64,000 nt of DNA from Sphingobacteriales bacterium (GTDB taxonomy: Bacteria; Bacteroidota; Bacteroidia; Chitinophagales; Chitinophagaceae): NCBI GenBank assembly GCA_016235125.1, contig JACRLZ010000001.1:422645-486644 (forward strand). Direction: 5' to 3'. The notes below the pieces were generated by a model. It did no database searches, was not told the origin of the DNA, and was given only the letters and a program-made list of their open reading frames with translations. Positions within the stretch are counted from its first letter, which is position 1; each line of letters begins with the position of its first letter. Shown here piece after piece: positions 35,659-44,766 of this stretch. The position numbers and the translations under genes were made by a program.

Positions 35659-37941
35659 ATGAAAAAAAATACACTCCGGTTATTTTTTTTACTGCGCTAT
35701 GCTTTTCTTTTTATACCATTCCTTTTAACAACAAAAGAAGGGAAGTGTCAAAATGTTGATTTCGGCAAAAGTTACATCAACGTAACCAAGGGAGCAAACG
35801 GAGGGACTGTTGAAACAGGTGACATACTGGAAATCAGGGCCTCTTTCGTAGTAAAATCAGGAACTTATGACAGTTGCCGGTTCCAGGATGTTGTTCCTAC
35901 CGGTACTTCATTTATTTCCGGAAGTATCAGTGTACTTACCAATGAAGGAAAATACTACAAACAATTTACAGATGCATATGGAGATGATTGTGGCTGGATA
36001 AGTGGAAGCAATATAACTATTCATCTTGGTTATAAATCCAGCGCTTCACCGGCCACTGCTTTTAGAAGAGGTAGGGTAGGAAACACACATAAACCCTCCT
36101 TTTATGGCAGTACTTGTATCATGATTGCAGCCTATCGGGTTACGGTAACGGCCGGTACAGGAACTAATGTCAGCACCGGTGGGGGAAATATCACTTACAA
36201 AAGCGGATCGAATCCCATTCAAACCTATACATTTCCGGCAAACACACTTCAGGTATATTCCAATTATGGCATTTGTTCAAACACAGTTGGTGTAAATGCA
36301 ATAGGTACGGAAACCAATGGTACGTTTGGGAGTGGTCAACCCCGCAACAGGGGAACTTCCTCAAATGTTCCAACAGGATATACTTATAACTATTTTGGAG
36401 TTAACTCTCCCCAGGACTATTATTATGGAATAGCCAATAACACTTCTACCCGTGAGAACTATAGTACTTTAAACAACTGGTCAAAACCTGATAACACGTC
36501 GCCTACGCATCGTATTTTTAATGTTTGGGATATTATTGGAGATCACACCGGGGCAGCATCCCAAACTGCCGGAAATACAGCAGCTGATACTGTGGCAAAT
36601 CCTGATGCAGGTTACATGCTTGTGATCAATGCCGCTTATCGCATAGATTCCGCATTTCAACAAACCATTTCAGGTCTTTGCCCAAGCACATATTATGAAG
36701 TCTCCTGCTGGATGAGAAATATTTGTTCCAAATGCGGATGCGATTCCAACGGAGTAGGTAATACCGGCGGAGGTTATATTCCTACTGCTGCCGGTGATTC
36801 ATCGGGTGTACGGCCCAATCTTACATTTGAAATTGATGGCATAGATTATTACACTACCGGTGATATGCTATACACTGGCCAATGGATAAAAAAAGGGTTT
36901 ACATTTCTTACGGGTTCATCACAGACCAGTTTCACACTCAAATTTTTTAATAATGCCCCGGGCGGTGGTGGAAACGACTGGGCATTGGATGATATTTCAG
37001 TAAGCACCTGTTCTCCTTCAATGCTCTATGGTCCCACACAAAACCCAACAGTATGCGATAGTAATATTCTTACATTAACGGATACGGTGAGGTCTTTCTT
37101 TGATAATTATGTTTATTATAAATGGCAGCGAAGTACTGACGGCGGAGGAAACTGGACTGATGTAACATCAGCCACAGGCCCGGTTTCGCCAACCTGGAAT
37201 GGCTCAGAATGGGAATACATTACTTCCTATACTGTACCTACTTCGCAAACCTTATTGTCTAATAATGGCGACATGTACAGGTTAGTAGTAGCTACATCTC
37301 TCACTAACCTTTCGGATATAAATTGCCGTTTTTCAGACCCCACTATTGTTACCCTGAATGTAATTGACTGCAATAATCCGCTTCAAACAGAACTTTTGTC
37401 TTTTACAGGGCATAAAGAAAATGAAAGAGCCCGGTTAAAATGGAGTACCGGGGAGGAATCTGAATTACTTTTTTTTGATATTGAAAAAAGTGTTGATGGC
37501 ATTGATTATACAAAAATAGCGACATTAAACTGCTACAATAATCCCGGTGAAATAAATAATTATTCTTTTACCGACCCGATTCCATTAACTAACAAAGGCA
37601 ATTATTACCGGCTGAGGATGTATGACAACCTGGGAAAATCGAAATATTCCAAAACTGTTCTACTCTCCTCTTCAGCTTCAACTTTCTCTTTTATTTCAGT
37701 TATTAACCCTTTTGAGAATGATCTGAATTTTGAAGTACTTTCTGATAAAAATGCAAAGGCCGAAGCTGATCTTATTGATCAGACAGGAAAAGTTATAAGA
37801 AAAAAACGGTTTCAGGTAAATTCAGGCGTCAGTAGGTTGACAATTGATAACACATCAACTATAGCTCCGGGACTGTATTTCCTCCGGGTAGTTTCCGGTG
37901 GAGTGGTACTCCAAAGGAGGGTAATAAAAGACGTCAGGTAA
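35659..37941 (+). CDS. type IX secreted protein, second of two tandem paralogues
   Basis: 760 residues, MKKNTLRLFFLLRYAFLFIPF as signal peptide. It has the same domains as the preceding gene: VDFGKSYINVTKGANGGTVE, CWMRNICSKCGCDSNG, NNAPGGGGNDWALDDISV, YYKWQRSTDGGGNW and a type A sorting domain (VINPFENDLNFEV ... IAPGLYFLRV). The sorting domains differ more than the rest. The region upstream repeats that of the first copy, including a GGGTGTTTA block exactly 64 bases before the ATG and AATCCGTATC next to it, so the duplication included the leader. It converges on lspA, whose stop is 4 bases away. Confidence 0.85.
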   Translation: MKKNTLRLFFLLRYAFLFIPFLLTTKEGKCQNVDFGKSYINVTKGANGGTVETGDILEIRASFVVKSGTYDSCRFQDVVPTGTSFISGSISVLTNEGKYYKQFTDAYGDDCGWISGSNITIHLGYKSSASPATAFRRGRVGNTHKPSFYGSTCIMIAAYRVTVTAGTGTNVSTGGGNITYKSGSNPIQTYTFPANTLQVYSNYGICSNTVGVNAIGTETNGTFGSGQPRNRGTSSNVPTGYTYNYFGVNSPQDYYYGIANNTSTRENYSTLNNWSKPDNTSPTHRIFNVWDIIGDHTGAASQTAGNTAADTVANPDAGYMLVINAAYRIDSAFQQTISGLCPSTYYEVSCWMRNICSKCGCDSNGVGNTGGGYIPTAAGDSSGVRPNLTFEIDGIDYYTTGDMLYTGQWIKKGFTFLTGSSQTSFTLKFFNNAPGGGGNDWALDDISVSTCSPSMLYGPTQNPTVCDSNILTLTDTVRSFFDNYVYYKWQRSTDGGGNWTDVTSATGPVSPTWNGSEWEYITSYTVPTSQTLLSNNGDMYRLVVATSLTNLSDINCRFSDPTIVTLNVIDCNNPLQTELLSFTGHKENERARLKWSTGEESELLFFDIEKSVDGIDYTKIATLNCYNNPGEINNYSFTDPIPLTNKGNYYRLRMYDNLGKSKYSKTVLLSSSASTFSFISVINPFENDLNFEVLSDKNAKAEADLIDQTGKVIRKKRFQVNSGVSRLTIDNTSTIAPGLYFLRVVSGGVVLQRRVIKDVR

Positions 37942-37945
37942 ACAA

Positions 37946-38659
37946 TCAGAGTATCTGTACCTTATCGCTTACATCCGTACTGGTTTCAACTGTTGGATTA
38001 GCTCTTTCAGTGTTATGCTTTTTAAAAAACCGTTTCTGAAAAATCAATAGAGCAATTACGCCGGTAGAAATAGAAGCATCCGCAATATTGAATATCGGGC
38101 TGAAAAATGTGAACTTGTCACCGCCCACAAAGGGAAACCAGGATGGAAAATATTTATCTTCCAGTATAGGGAAGTAAAGCATATCCACCACACTGCCATG
38201 TAAAAAAGATGAATACCCGGGTGAAGCAAATTGCGCTACACCTGCATATCTCACATAATCATTAATAGCGGGGTCATAATGTAATCCCTTATCGAATATC
38301 ATTCCGTAAAACATACTGTCGATAAGATTGCCCAGGGCTCCCGCATAAATCAAAGCTGCGCAAATGATAAACCCTTTTTTGTATTGCTGTTTTACTATTT
38401 TTCCAAGATACCAGGTGCCGAATATCACTGCTGCAAGCCGGAAAAGTGTAAGAATCATTTTACCCGTTTCATTGCCGAATTTCCAGCCCCAGGCCATGCC
38501 CGGATTTTCAATGAAATGCAAACGAAACCACCTCATGCCCAAAACATTCATAACCGGCCCTTCGGGATAATTGGTTTTCACCCAGATTTTTAAAGTCTGA
38601 TCAACCAAAATAATGGCGGCAATTATTAAGATAACATACTTTAGTTTCAGCGACTTCAT
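37946..38659 (-). CDS. lspA: lipoprotein signal peptidase (signal peptidase II)
   Basis: 237 residues from MKSLKLKYVILIIAAI. Four membrane helices are visible. The aspartyl protease pair is Asp114 in GNLIDSMFYG and Asp194 in FNIADASISTG, and ENPGMAWG matches the family. It cuts diacylated prolipoproteins before the lipobox Cys; the window has many such clients, including GldJ and HmuY. It is longer than the about 160 residues of E. coli LspA because of an about 50-residue periplasmic insert between the two Asp motifs, as usual in Bacteroidota. A perfect -7 box is six bases before the ATG. Confidence 0.95.
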   Translation of the reverse strand: MKSLKLKYVILIIAAIILVDQTLKIWVKTNYPEGPVMNVLGMRWFRLHFIENPGMAWGWKFGNETGKMILTLFRLAAVIFGTWYLGKIVKQQYKKGFIICAALIYAGALGNLIDSMFYGMIFDKGLHYDPAINDYVRYAGVAQFASPGYSSFLHGSVVDMLYFPILEDKYFPSWFPFVGGDKFTFFSPIFNIADASISTGVIALLIFQKRFFKKHNTERANPTVETSTDVSDKVQIL

Positions 38660-38665
38660 AACGGG

Positions 38666-38673
38666 CAAATATA
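38666..38673 (-). promoter_or_regulatory. lspA -7 box TATATTTG six bases before ATG
   Basis: Perfect TAnnTTTG on the minus strand, with CCCGTT between it and the ATG at 38659. It separates lspA from murF-alr and predicts a near-leaderless mRNA. Confidence 0.55.
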
Positions 38674-38713
38674 CAGTTTTGATTCCGGAGGGTAATCGTG
38701 ATGCTGTTAAATA

Positions 38714-41173
38714 TTATTCTTCGAAATAAACTCTCTTAACCCGCTGTGAAACTCCTGTCATTATTTCGTACGGGATAGTGCCAGCCCATTCAGCTACTTG
38801 CTGAACGGATAATTCTTTTCCGAATATTATAACATTATCTCCCTCATTCAAACCGGGAATATCTGTCACATCGATCATAAACATATCCATGCAGACAGTA
38901 CCAATTACGGTAGCAAGTTTTCCATTGACCCAAACCTTCCCAACCCCATTTCCCAGTCTGCGTGGGTAGCCATCAGCATAACCGAGACGAACAGTAGCAA
39001 TTACGGAATCTCTTTCAACAACACCTCTCCGGTTATAGCTTACCGACTCACCTTTTTTCAAATGTTTGATTTGTGCAACAGTTGATTTTAAAGTAGCTAC
39101 CGTTTGCAACTGAAGTTTATTGCTCCCGGCGCTGTCCACACCATATAATCCAATTCCCAATCTTACCATATCCAACTGCAATTGCGGATGCCGGATCACG
39201 GCTGCTGAATTGGAAATATGACTCAGAAAAGAATAACCAATCCTGCGTTGGAGTTTTTTTGACGCCTCGTCAAAAAGTTTGAACTGGTTAAGGGTAAAGC
39301 TATCCTGCTCTTTCTCTTCGCTGGCCGTCAAATGTGAAAAAACACTTTGAACCCTAAAAGAAGAAGTTGATAAGAGATGATCTGCAAGTTCATCCATCTC
39401 TTCTGCTGTAAAGCCCAGCCGGTTCATCCCGGTCTCAATTTCGATATGAACCGGATAATGTTCCATTCCCTCCTGCTGTAAAAATTTATCAAATGACTTT
39501 AGCAAATCAAATGAATAGATTTCCGGTTCAAGATTATTTTCTATAATTGATTCAAATGCATTTTCATCAGGATTCATTACCATGATCGGGATCGTAATAC
39601 CGGATCTTCTGAGTTCAACGCCTTCATCTGCATAAGCCACACCCAGATAATCTACTTTGTGAAACTGCAATACTCCTGCAATTTCGGCCCCACCGCTTCC
39701 GTATGCAAAGGCCTTCACCATCGCCATCACCTTGGTAAATGGTTTCAGCAATTTCTGATATTCTTTCAGGTTATGTGCAATGGCATTGAGATTTATTTCA
39801 AGTACGGTCTGATGCACTTTTTGCTCCAGTAAGGAAACAATTTGTTCAAATGAAAAAAACCTGGCGCCCTTCACTAATATCGCTTCCTCCCTGAACCTTG
39901 AAGAACGAAACTGTTTTAAAAAGCTATCAGTTGATTCAAATAACTCTACCTGAATTTGACGGTCCATTCCCGAAGCATATCGTGAAATTTTTTCACCAAT
40001 CCCTACCAGACGGGAAATATGATGGCTCTTCAAACTGTCAGCAATCAGGCTGTATAATTCTTCATCCGGAATATTGCTCTGCAAAAAATCTGAAAGTATC
40101 ACCGTCTTTTTTGTACCTGCCCCCTGCTGATCAAGAAAATTCAGGGCTATTTCCAGTGAACTGAGATCGGTGCTGTAACTATCGTTGATAATAATACAAT
40201 GGTTTATCCCTTTTTTCATTTCCAGCCGCATATTTACCGCATGCAGTTTCATCATCCGGTTTCTTATTGTTTCAGCGCTTATTTTCAGATGAAGTAATAC
40301 ACAACAACAGGTAATTGCATTTTCAATGGAGGCATCGTCTGTAAATGGAATTTCAAAATGCTGTCCCTGGAGGCGGATGATTGTTTTTCTCTCCTCTTTT
40401 GAAATATCGGAAACAACAAAATCGTTTGACCCGGCAGGCCCCCATGTCAGCAGCTCAATATCGTTTCCCATCATTTCTACAGTTTCTCTTCCTGTTTCAA
40501 AATCAATATCCCGGCCTATAATGGTTTTACAATTTCTGAAGAGAGCAATTTTTTCTCTGAACTTATGACCCGCATCTACAAAACCCTCGCTATGAGCTTC
40601 CCCAATATTAGTGAGTATGCCAAATGTTGGCTGAATGATTTTCTCCAACCTCAGCATTTCTCCCTGTTCAGAAATTCCTGCTTCAAATATCCCCAGCGTA
40701 TGGTGCTCATTCATTTGCCATACACTGAGTGGCACTCCAATTTGTGAATTGTAGCTTTTGGGACTTCGCACAATATTATAATCCTGGTGCAGCAACTGAT
40801 ACAGCCATTCTTTTACTATCGTTTTGCCATTACTCCCGGTGATGCCGATTACAGGATAATGAAATTGCCGGCGGTGATATGCTGCCAGTTGCTGCAATGC
40901 CATTTGCGCATCATCCACGAAAATGAAATTTGCATCAGGGAACCTGTCTGCATAAATTTTATCAGTAACAACAAAATTTTTTACCCCTTTTGTATATAAA
41001 TCAACTATAAATTGCTGTCCATCTCTCCTTGGCCCTTTCAATGCAAAAAACAAAGAATTGGCAGGAGCATACAACTTGCGGCTGTCTGTCAGCAAATGCT
41101 CAATAGTGATATCATTACTGATTCTACTTTCAGCATCAAGTACTGAGGCGATATGACTGAACAGGTAAGACAA
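38714..41173 (-). CDS. MurF-like / alanine racemase fusion
   Basis: 819 residues. Residues 1 to about 450 are a Mur ligase fold with ATP loop GITGSNGKTIVKEW, KSYNSQIGVPLSVW and LTNIGEAHSEGF. Residues from about 455 are alanine racemase: the PLP Lys487 in AMVKAFAYGSG, SVSYNRRG, RLGYADGYPRRLGN and the catalytic GTVCMDMFMIDV region. The fusion is typical of Bacteroidota. The MurF half has DSYSTDLSSL where MurF at 12.4 kb has DAYNANPGSM, so its ligase activity is doubtful; the racemase half looks intact and should supply D-Ala. It starts three bases after terC ends. Confidence 0.92.
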   Translation of the reverse strand: MSYLFSHIASVLDAESRISNDITIEHLLTDSRKLYAPANSLFFALKGPRRDGQQFIVDLYTKGVKNFVVTDKIYADRFPDANFIFVDDAQMALQQLAAYHRRQFHYPVIGITGSNGKTIVKEWLYQLLHQDYNIVRSPKSYNSQIGVPLSVWQMNEHHTLGIFEAGISEQGEMLRLEKIIQPTFGILTNIGEAHSEGFVDAGHKFREKIALFRNCKTIIGRDIDFETGRETVEMMGNDIELLTWGPAGSNDFVVSDISKEERKTIIRLQGQHFEIPFTDDASIENAITCCCVLLHLKISAETIRNRMMKLHAVNMRLEMKKGINHCIIINDSYSTDLSSLEIALNFLDQQGAGTKKTVILSDFLQSNIPDEELYSLIADSLKSHHISRLVGIGEKISRYASGMDRQIQVELFESTDSFLKQFRSSRFREEAILVKGARFFSFEQIVSLLEQKVHQTVLEINLNAIAHNLKEYQKLLKPFTKVMAMVKAFAYGSGGAEIAGVLQFHKVDYLGVAYADEGVELRRSGITIPIMVMNPDENAFESIIENNLEPEIYSFDLLKSFDKFLQQEGMEHYPVHIEIETGMNRLGFTAEEMDELADHLLSTSSFRVQSVFSHLTASEEKEQDSFTLNQFKLFDEASKKLQRRIGYSFLSHISNSAAVIRHPQLQLDMVRLGIGLYGVDSAGSNKLQLQTVATLKSTVAQIKHLKKGESVSYNRRGVVERDSVIATVRLGYADGYPRRLGNGVGKVWVNGKLATVIGTVCMDMFMIDVTDIPGLNEGDNVIIFGKELSVQQVAEWAGTIPYEIMTGVSQRVKRVYFEE

Positions 41174-41176
41174 TAA

Positions 41177-42145
41177 TTAAACGCTTTTATCCTCCACATC
41201 GGGAGGCACTCCTTCTTTCTTCATAAAAATGGAATAAAAGATTGAACCCGCAATACAAACAACTATTACTCCCAGTGAGATAAACACCTGCAGATCTTTA
41301 TCAATATTCCATTGACTGATCCAGTGTTCGCCCAGCATTTTCAGGCCGATAAACACCAATACAATGGCAATTCCCTGCTGCAAGTAATCGAAACGGCTTA
41401 CTGCGCCACGCAGCAGGAAAAAAAGTGACCGCAATCCAAGGACGGCAAAAATGTTCGATGTATATATTACCAGTTTATCTCTTGAAATTCCCATCACTGC
41501 AGGAATGGAATCCAATGCAAATACAAGATCAACAGCGGCCAGCATGATAACAACTACAAACAAAGTAGTGTAAACCGGTTTGCCGTTTTCCACTATCCTG
41601 TAACGGCCATCACCATCATGCGGGGCCAGCGGAAGAAATTTTTTCATAAACCGGTAAATCTTGGTTTCCTGCGGCTTGAATTCCTCATCATCGGAACTGG
41701 TAAACATTTTATACCCTGTATAAATAAGAAACGCCCCGAAAATGTAAAGGACCCATTCAAATTTGTGAACTAAGGCTACTCCGGCAGTAATAAAAATAAC
41801 CCTGAAAATAATCGCCATCAATATACCAATAAGTAATACCCTTCCATAAAATTTTTCCTTAACTCCAAATGCAGAAAAAATAAGGATGAAAACAAAAATG
41901 TTATCAATGCTTAAGCTCCACTCCATAAGGTAACTACTCAGGTATTGCAATGCAAGGTTTTGCCCTTTTTGAATCCACATAAAAACAAAAAAGGCCATAG
42001 CCAGCCCCACCCAGAAAAAAGTCTGTACCAGCGCCTGCTTAATAGTTACCTTCTTACCCTTTTTGCTTAACAAACCAAGGTCAAAGGCTAATGCAAGTAG
42101 TAACACAACTCCAAAAACAAGATAAGTGATCTGATCGTTCGTCAT
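41177..42145 (-). CDS. TerC/Alx family integral membrane protein
   Basis: 322 residues with seven or eight membrane helices. Family motifs include EWSLSIDNIFVFILIFSAF and VMLAAVDLVFALDSIPAVMG, whose acidic residues lie within helices. TerC/Alx proteins act in metal-ion (often manganese) export or metalation of exported proteins and were first tied to tellurite resistance. No manganese riboswitch is evident upstream; a -7-like box TATCTTTA is about 20 bases before the ATG. Likely cotranscribed with murF-alr. Confidence 0.92.
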   Translation of the reverse strand: MTNDQITYLVFGVVLLLALAFDLGLLSKKGKKVTIKQALVQTFFWVGLAMAFFVFMWIQKGQNLALQYLSSYLMEWSLSIDNIFVFILIFSAFGVKEKFYGRVLLIGILMAIIFRVIFITAGVALVHKFEWVLYIFGAFLIYTGYKMFTSSDDEEFKPQETKIYRFMKKFLPLAPHDGDGRYRIVENGKPVYTTLFVVVIMLAAVDLVFALDSIPAVMGISRDKLVIYTSNIFAVLGLRSLFFLLRGAVSRFDYLQQGIAIVLVFIGLKMLGEHWISQWNIDKDLQVFISLGVIVVCIAGSIFYSIFMKKEGVPPDVEDKSV

Positions 42146-42203
42146 GCAGTGGAATTAAAACATTTTGTAAAGATACAGGCAATGGCTGTGGTAAAAGAAA
42201 GGA

Positions 42204-43946
42204 TCAAAAAGCATATTTATTTTTTCTTATTTGCTGATATACGAGGCCAAACAATAGTATCAGCAGCACCGGAGCTCCAATATTGATAAACTGCCAGAAA
42301 GTTTTCCCTGCTTTTACTTTTTTTGTATCCAGGAGCCTCAACACAATATCTTTATTTCTTGTTTCTGCAATAGCGGGATTACTAACGAGATATTCAACGC
42401 AGTTAAGTAAAAATTCCCGGTTTGCAGCAGGAACAAAAAGTTTTCCTGCCTCGGTTTGTTTTGTGTACTCTGAATAAGTGTATTTATTCCAACCCATCGG
42501 TAAAGGCAGCATCCGCTCTTTTTCATCAGGGATATAATCATTGAATACAATATCGCCATCGGCCACAACAATCATTTTATTTTCCACAGATTCGTCACTG
42601 AAAAGGATTCCAAAGGCAGATAAAGAATCTCTTTGCGACTGTGTTACCCGGTTTTTATAAAGTGATGAAAATTTTCCTTCGAGCAACATGGCTACCGGAA
42701 TGGCGTTGCGTTTGAATTTTTCATCCTCAGGTACATTTTTATTTTCATTCAGGCTGATCAATGCAGGAGTACTAATTATTCGGGAATTGGCAGAAGAAAC
42801 AAGTAATGGTGTCTTCGTCACATTCTTTACCTGTATTGTATCAATGGAATTGGCAAACCGGCTGCTTATATACCCGAGGTTTTTGCTTAACCGGCTGTTG
42901 GTAGGATTAAGCAATGGAAAATAATTCCAGTGCAACAGTTCAATCTGTGGATTTTCCTGTGTGCCGCCTACTACAAAGGGTATCAGCTCACATTGAAGAT
43001 CCATTACAAGATCAGTGTTGATACGAAGTCCATACCGGAAAAATAAATCTGTCAGGTTCAGGTTACGATCGTATGCAATTGTTTCAGGCTTAAAAGCAAG
43101 GCTGTCCTGCTCTGCAATCAGGTTATCAATAAAACAAAGTAGTTTTCCGCCATGCATTACAAATTGATCAATTTTCAGTTTTTCTGCTTCAGTAAACTGG
43201 TCGGCAGGTTTTACTATCAGTAATACATTCACAGCTTCAGGAATCCGGGGCTGCGATTTTAAATCCAGCATTTTGAAATCGTAATCCTTATTGAGGGTTT
43301 GTGAAAGATCATATACGCTGGCATCCACCGGCTCGCCGTTGCCTGTTGAATAAGCAATGCCGGGTTTTTGATTTTGCGTCAATCTGTCCAGGGCTTTGGC
43401 AAACTGGTATTCCATCAATGCTTCTGCGCTGTTTATTTCATCCTGGGATATTCTGCTGCTGGCGCCGGGATATAAGTTTATCAGTTGCTGTGTATGTTTA
43501 TATTTTATTAAAGCAACCGGAAAAATAATATTACTGTTCTTCCCTTCCTTTTTCTGAAAAGTAAGATTAATGGGAATAGCCCCCATGGCAGTTAATGAAT
43601 CGCCGTATAAAATATCGGTGCCGGGCAACTTATCCTGCGGGGAAATAAACCGGTAATGAATTTTTGAACCATTCCGGTCTTTTAATAATGCCAGAAACTC
43701 CTTAGTAGTATTTGCAAGCTTTTTAAACCCTGACGGGAACTCTCCTTTCAGAAACACATCAATCTGCACATCATCATCCAGCTTTATGAGTAAATCTTTT
43801 GTCGCTTTGCTGAGTGTGTATCTTTTTTCTTTGGTGAGGTCATAGCGGGCATGAAATACAGAAGCAAGATAATTGACGGCAAACAAAATCACCAGCAGCA
43901 GAAGCCACCAGTATTTTGAAGCAAATATTTTCTTTATCCCTTTCAT
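42204..43946 (-). CDS. gldG: gliding-motility ABC transporter accessory protein GldG
   Basis: 580 residues. A membrane anchor lies at about residues 12-30 and another at about 555-573 (TFWQFINIGAPVLLILLFGLVY); between them is a long periplasmic GldG-type domain (SKATKDLLIKLDDDVQIDVF, GAIPINL, AYSTGNGEPVDASVYDL). With GldF and the ATPase GldA it forms an ABC transporter found in many gliding Bacteroidota; its substrate is not known. It follows gldF directly, and the gldF stop abuts the gldG start. gldA is not in the window. Confidence 0.93.
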   Translation of the reverse strand: MKGIKKIFASKYWWLLLLVILFAVNYLASVFHARYDLTKEKRYTLSKATKDLLIKLDDDVQIDVFLKGEFPSGFKKLANTTKEFLALLKDRNGSKIHYRFISPQDKLPGTDILYGDSLTAMGAIPINLTFQKKEGKNSNIIFPVALIKYKHTQQLINLYPGASSRISQDEINSAEALMEYQFAKALDRLTQNQKPGIAYSTGNGEPVDASVYDLSQTLNKDYDFKMLDLKSQPRIPEAVNVLLIVKPADQFTEAEKLKIDQFVMHGGKLLCFIDNLIAEQDSLAFKPETIAYDRNLNLTDLFFRYGLRINTDLVMDLQCELIPFVVGGTQENPQIELLHWNYFPLLNPTNSRLSKNLGYISSRFANSIDTIQVKNVTKTPLLVSSANSRIISTPALISLNENKNVPEDEKFKRNAIPVAMLLEGKFSSLYKNRVTQSQRDSLSAFGILFSDESVENKMIVVADGDIVFNDYIPDEKERMLPLPMGWNKYTYSEYTKQTEAGKLFVPAANREFLLNCVEYLVSNPAIAETRNKDIVLRLLDTKKVKAGKTFWQFINIGAPVLLILLFGLVYQQIRKNKYAF

Positions 43947-44666
43947 TTATTTTTTCAGCAGATTCCGGTTCGTTATAGTTAAGAATAAAAATATCACTGA
44001 CAGGAAATAAATGATATCTCTCGTATCAATCAATCCCCTGCTGATGCTGCGGTAATGAAAGTCAATACCCAGCATCTCTACGTAATAATCTGGTCCGTTG
44101 TTCAATGCCGTTAATTTACTGATAGCGCTGAAACCGTAATACAGCAATGCACAACCAATCAGGCCTGCAATAAATGCCACTACCGCATTGTTGGTAAAAC
44201 TGCTGCAACAAATACTGATGGCTGTAAACACAGCAGCCAAAAAAAACAAGCCGATATAAGAACCGATGGTGGCTCCCATATCCAACCCATCATTTGATGA
44301 AAGTTTTTGCACCGAAAAAATATAAATGACGGTTGGGATTAATGCAATAAAAACTACCAGCAGGCTGCCGAAATATTTCCCGGAAATGATCTGCCAGCGG
44401 GTCAGCGGCCTTGTCTGTAGTATTTCATAAGTGCCGGTTTTAAATTCTTCGGCAAAGCTTCTCATGGTAATGGCGGGGATAAGTAATAATAATATCCATG
44501 GAGCCAATTGAAAAAAACGATCGAGGGTGGCATAGCCAAAGTCGAAGATATTATCATCAAAAACAAAGAGAACTAATCCGCTGACCAGGAGAAAAACAAT
44601 GATAGCAATATAGCCGGTAAGGCTGCTGAAAAACTGTCGGAGTTCTTTTTTGCAAACGGACCACAT
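43947..44666 (-). CDS. gldF: gliding-motility ABC transporter permease GldF
   Basis: About 239 residues from MWSVCKKELRQFFSSLTGYI, with six membrane helices (ABC-2 permease). The motif MRSFAEEFKTGTYEILQTRP after the second helix is typical of GldF and of Nos-type permeases. Membrane partner of GldG. The frame extends back to 44714, but that would translate a hairpin (44689-44707) and adds residues unlike the family. Lies downstream of the isc genes on the same strand. Confidence 0.92.
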   Translation of the reverse strand: MWSVCKKELRQFFSSLTGYIAIIVFLLVSGLVLFVFDDNIFDFGYATLDRFFQLAPWILLLLIPAITMRSFAEEFKTGTYEILQTRPLTRWQIISGKYFGSLLVVFIALIPTVIYIFSVQKLSSNDGLDMGATIGSYIGLFFLAAVFTAISICCSSFTNNAVVAFIAGLIGCALLYYGFSAISKLTALNNGPDYYVEMLGIDFHYRSISRGLIDTRDIIYFLSVIFLFLTITNRNLLKK

Positions 44667-44688
44667 GGAATGCAAAATACTAAAGGAA

Positions 44689-44763
44689 ACCGGAACTCTG
44701 TTCCGGTCTTTCAAGTAATAACAATTTTATCTGGAATATGCAACAACGGAACAGAGTTCCGTT
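44689..44763. repeat. pair of mutually complementary hairpins between iscA and gldF
   Basis: ACCGGAACTCTGTTCCGGT at 44689-44707 and AACGGAACAGAGTTCCGTT at 44745-44763 are each an inverted repeat with a three-base loop, and their cores (CGGAACTCTGTTCCG and CGGAACAGAGTTCCG) are reverse complements. The region can fold as two small hairpins or one long stem. It lies past the iscA stop and 23 bases before the GldF ATG. Confidence 0.7.
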
Positions 44764-44766
44764 TTC

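Noticed and set aside
33192-37941. Considered as a mobile element because of the long direct repeat
   Set aside because: No transposase, no terminal inverted repeats; better explained by tandem gene duplication.
42146-42203. Considered a manganese riboswitch before terC
   Set aside because: Spacer of 58 bases is too short and lacks the conserved yybP-ykoY core.
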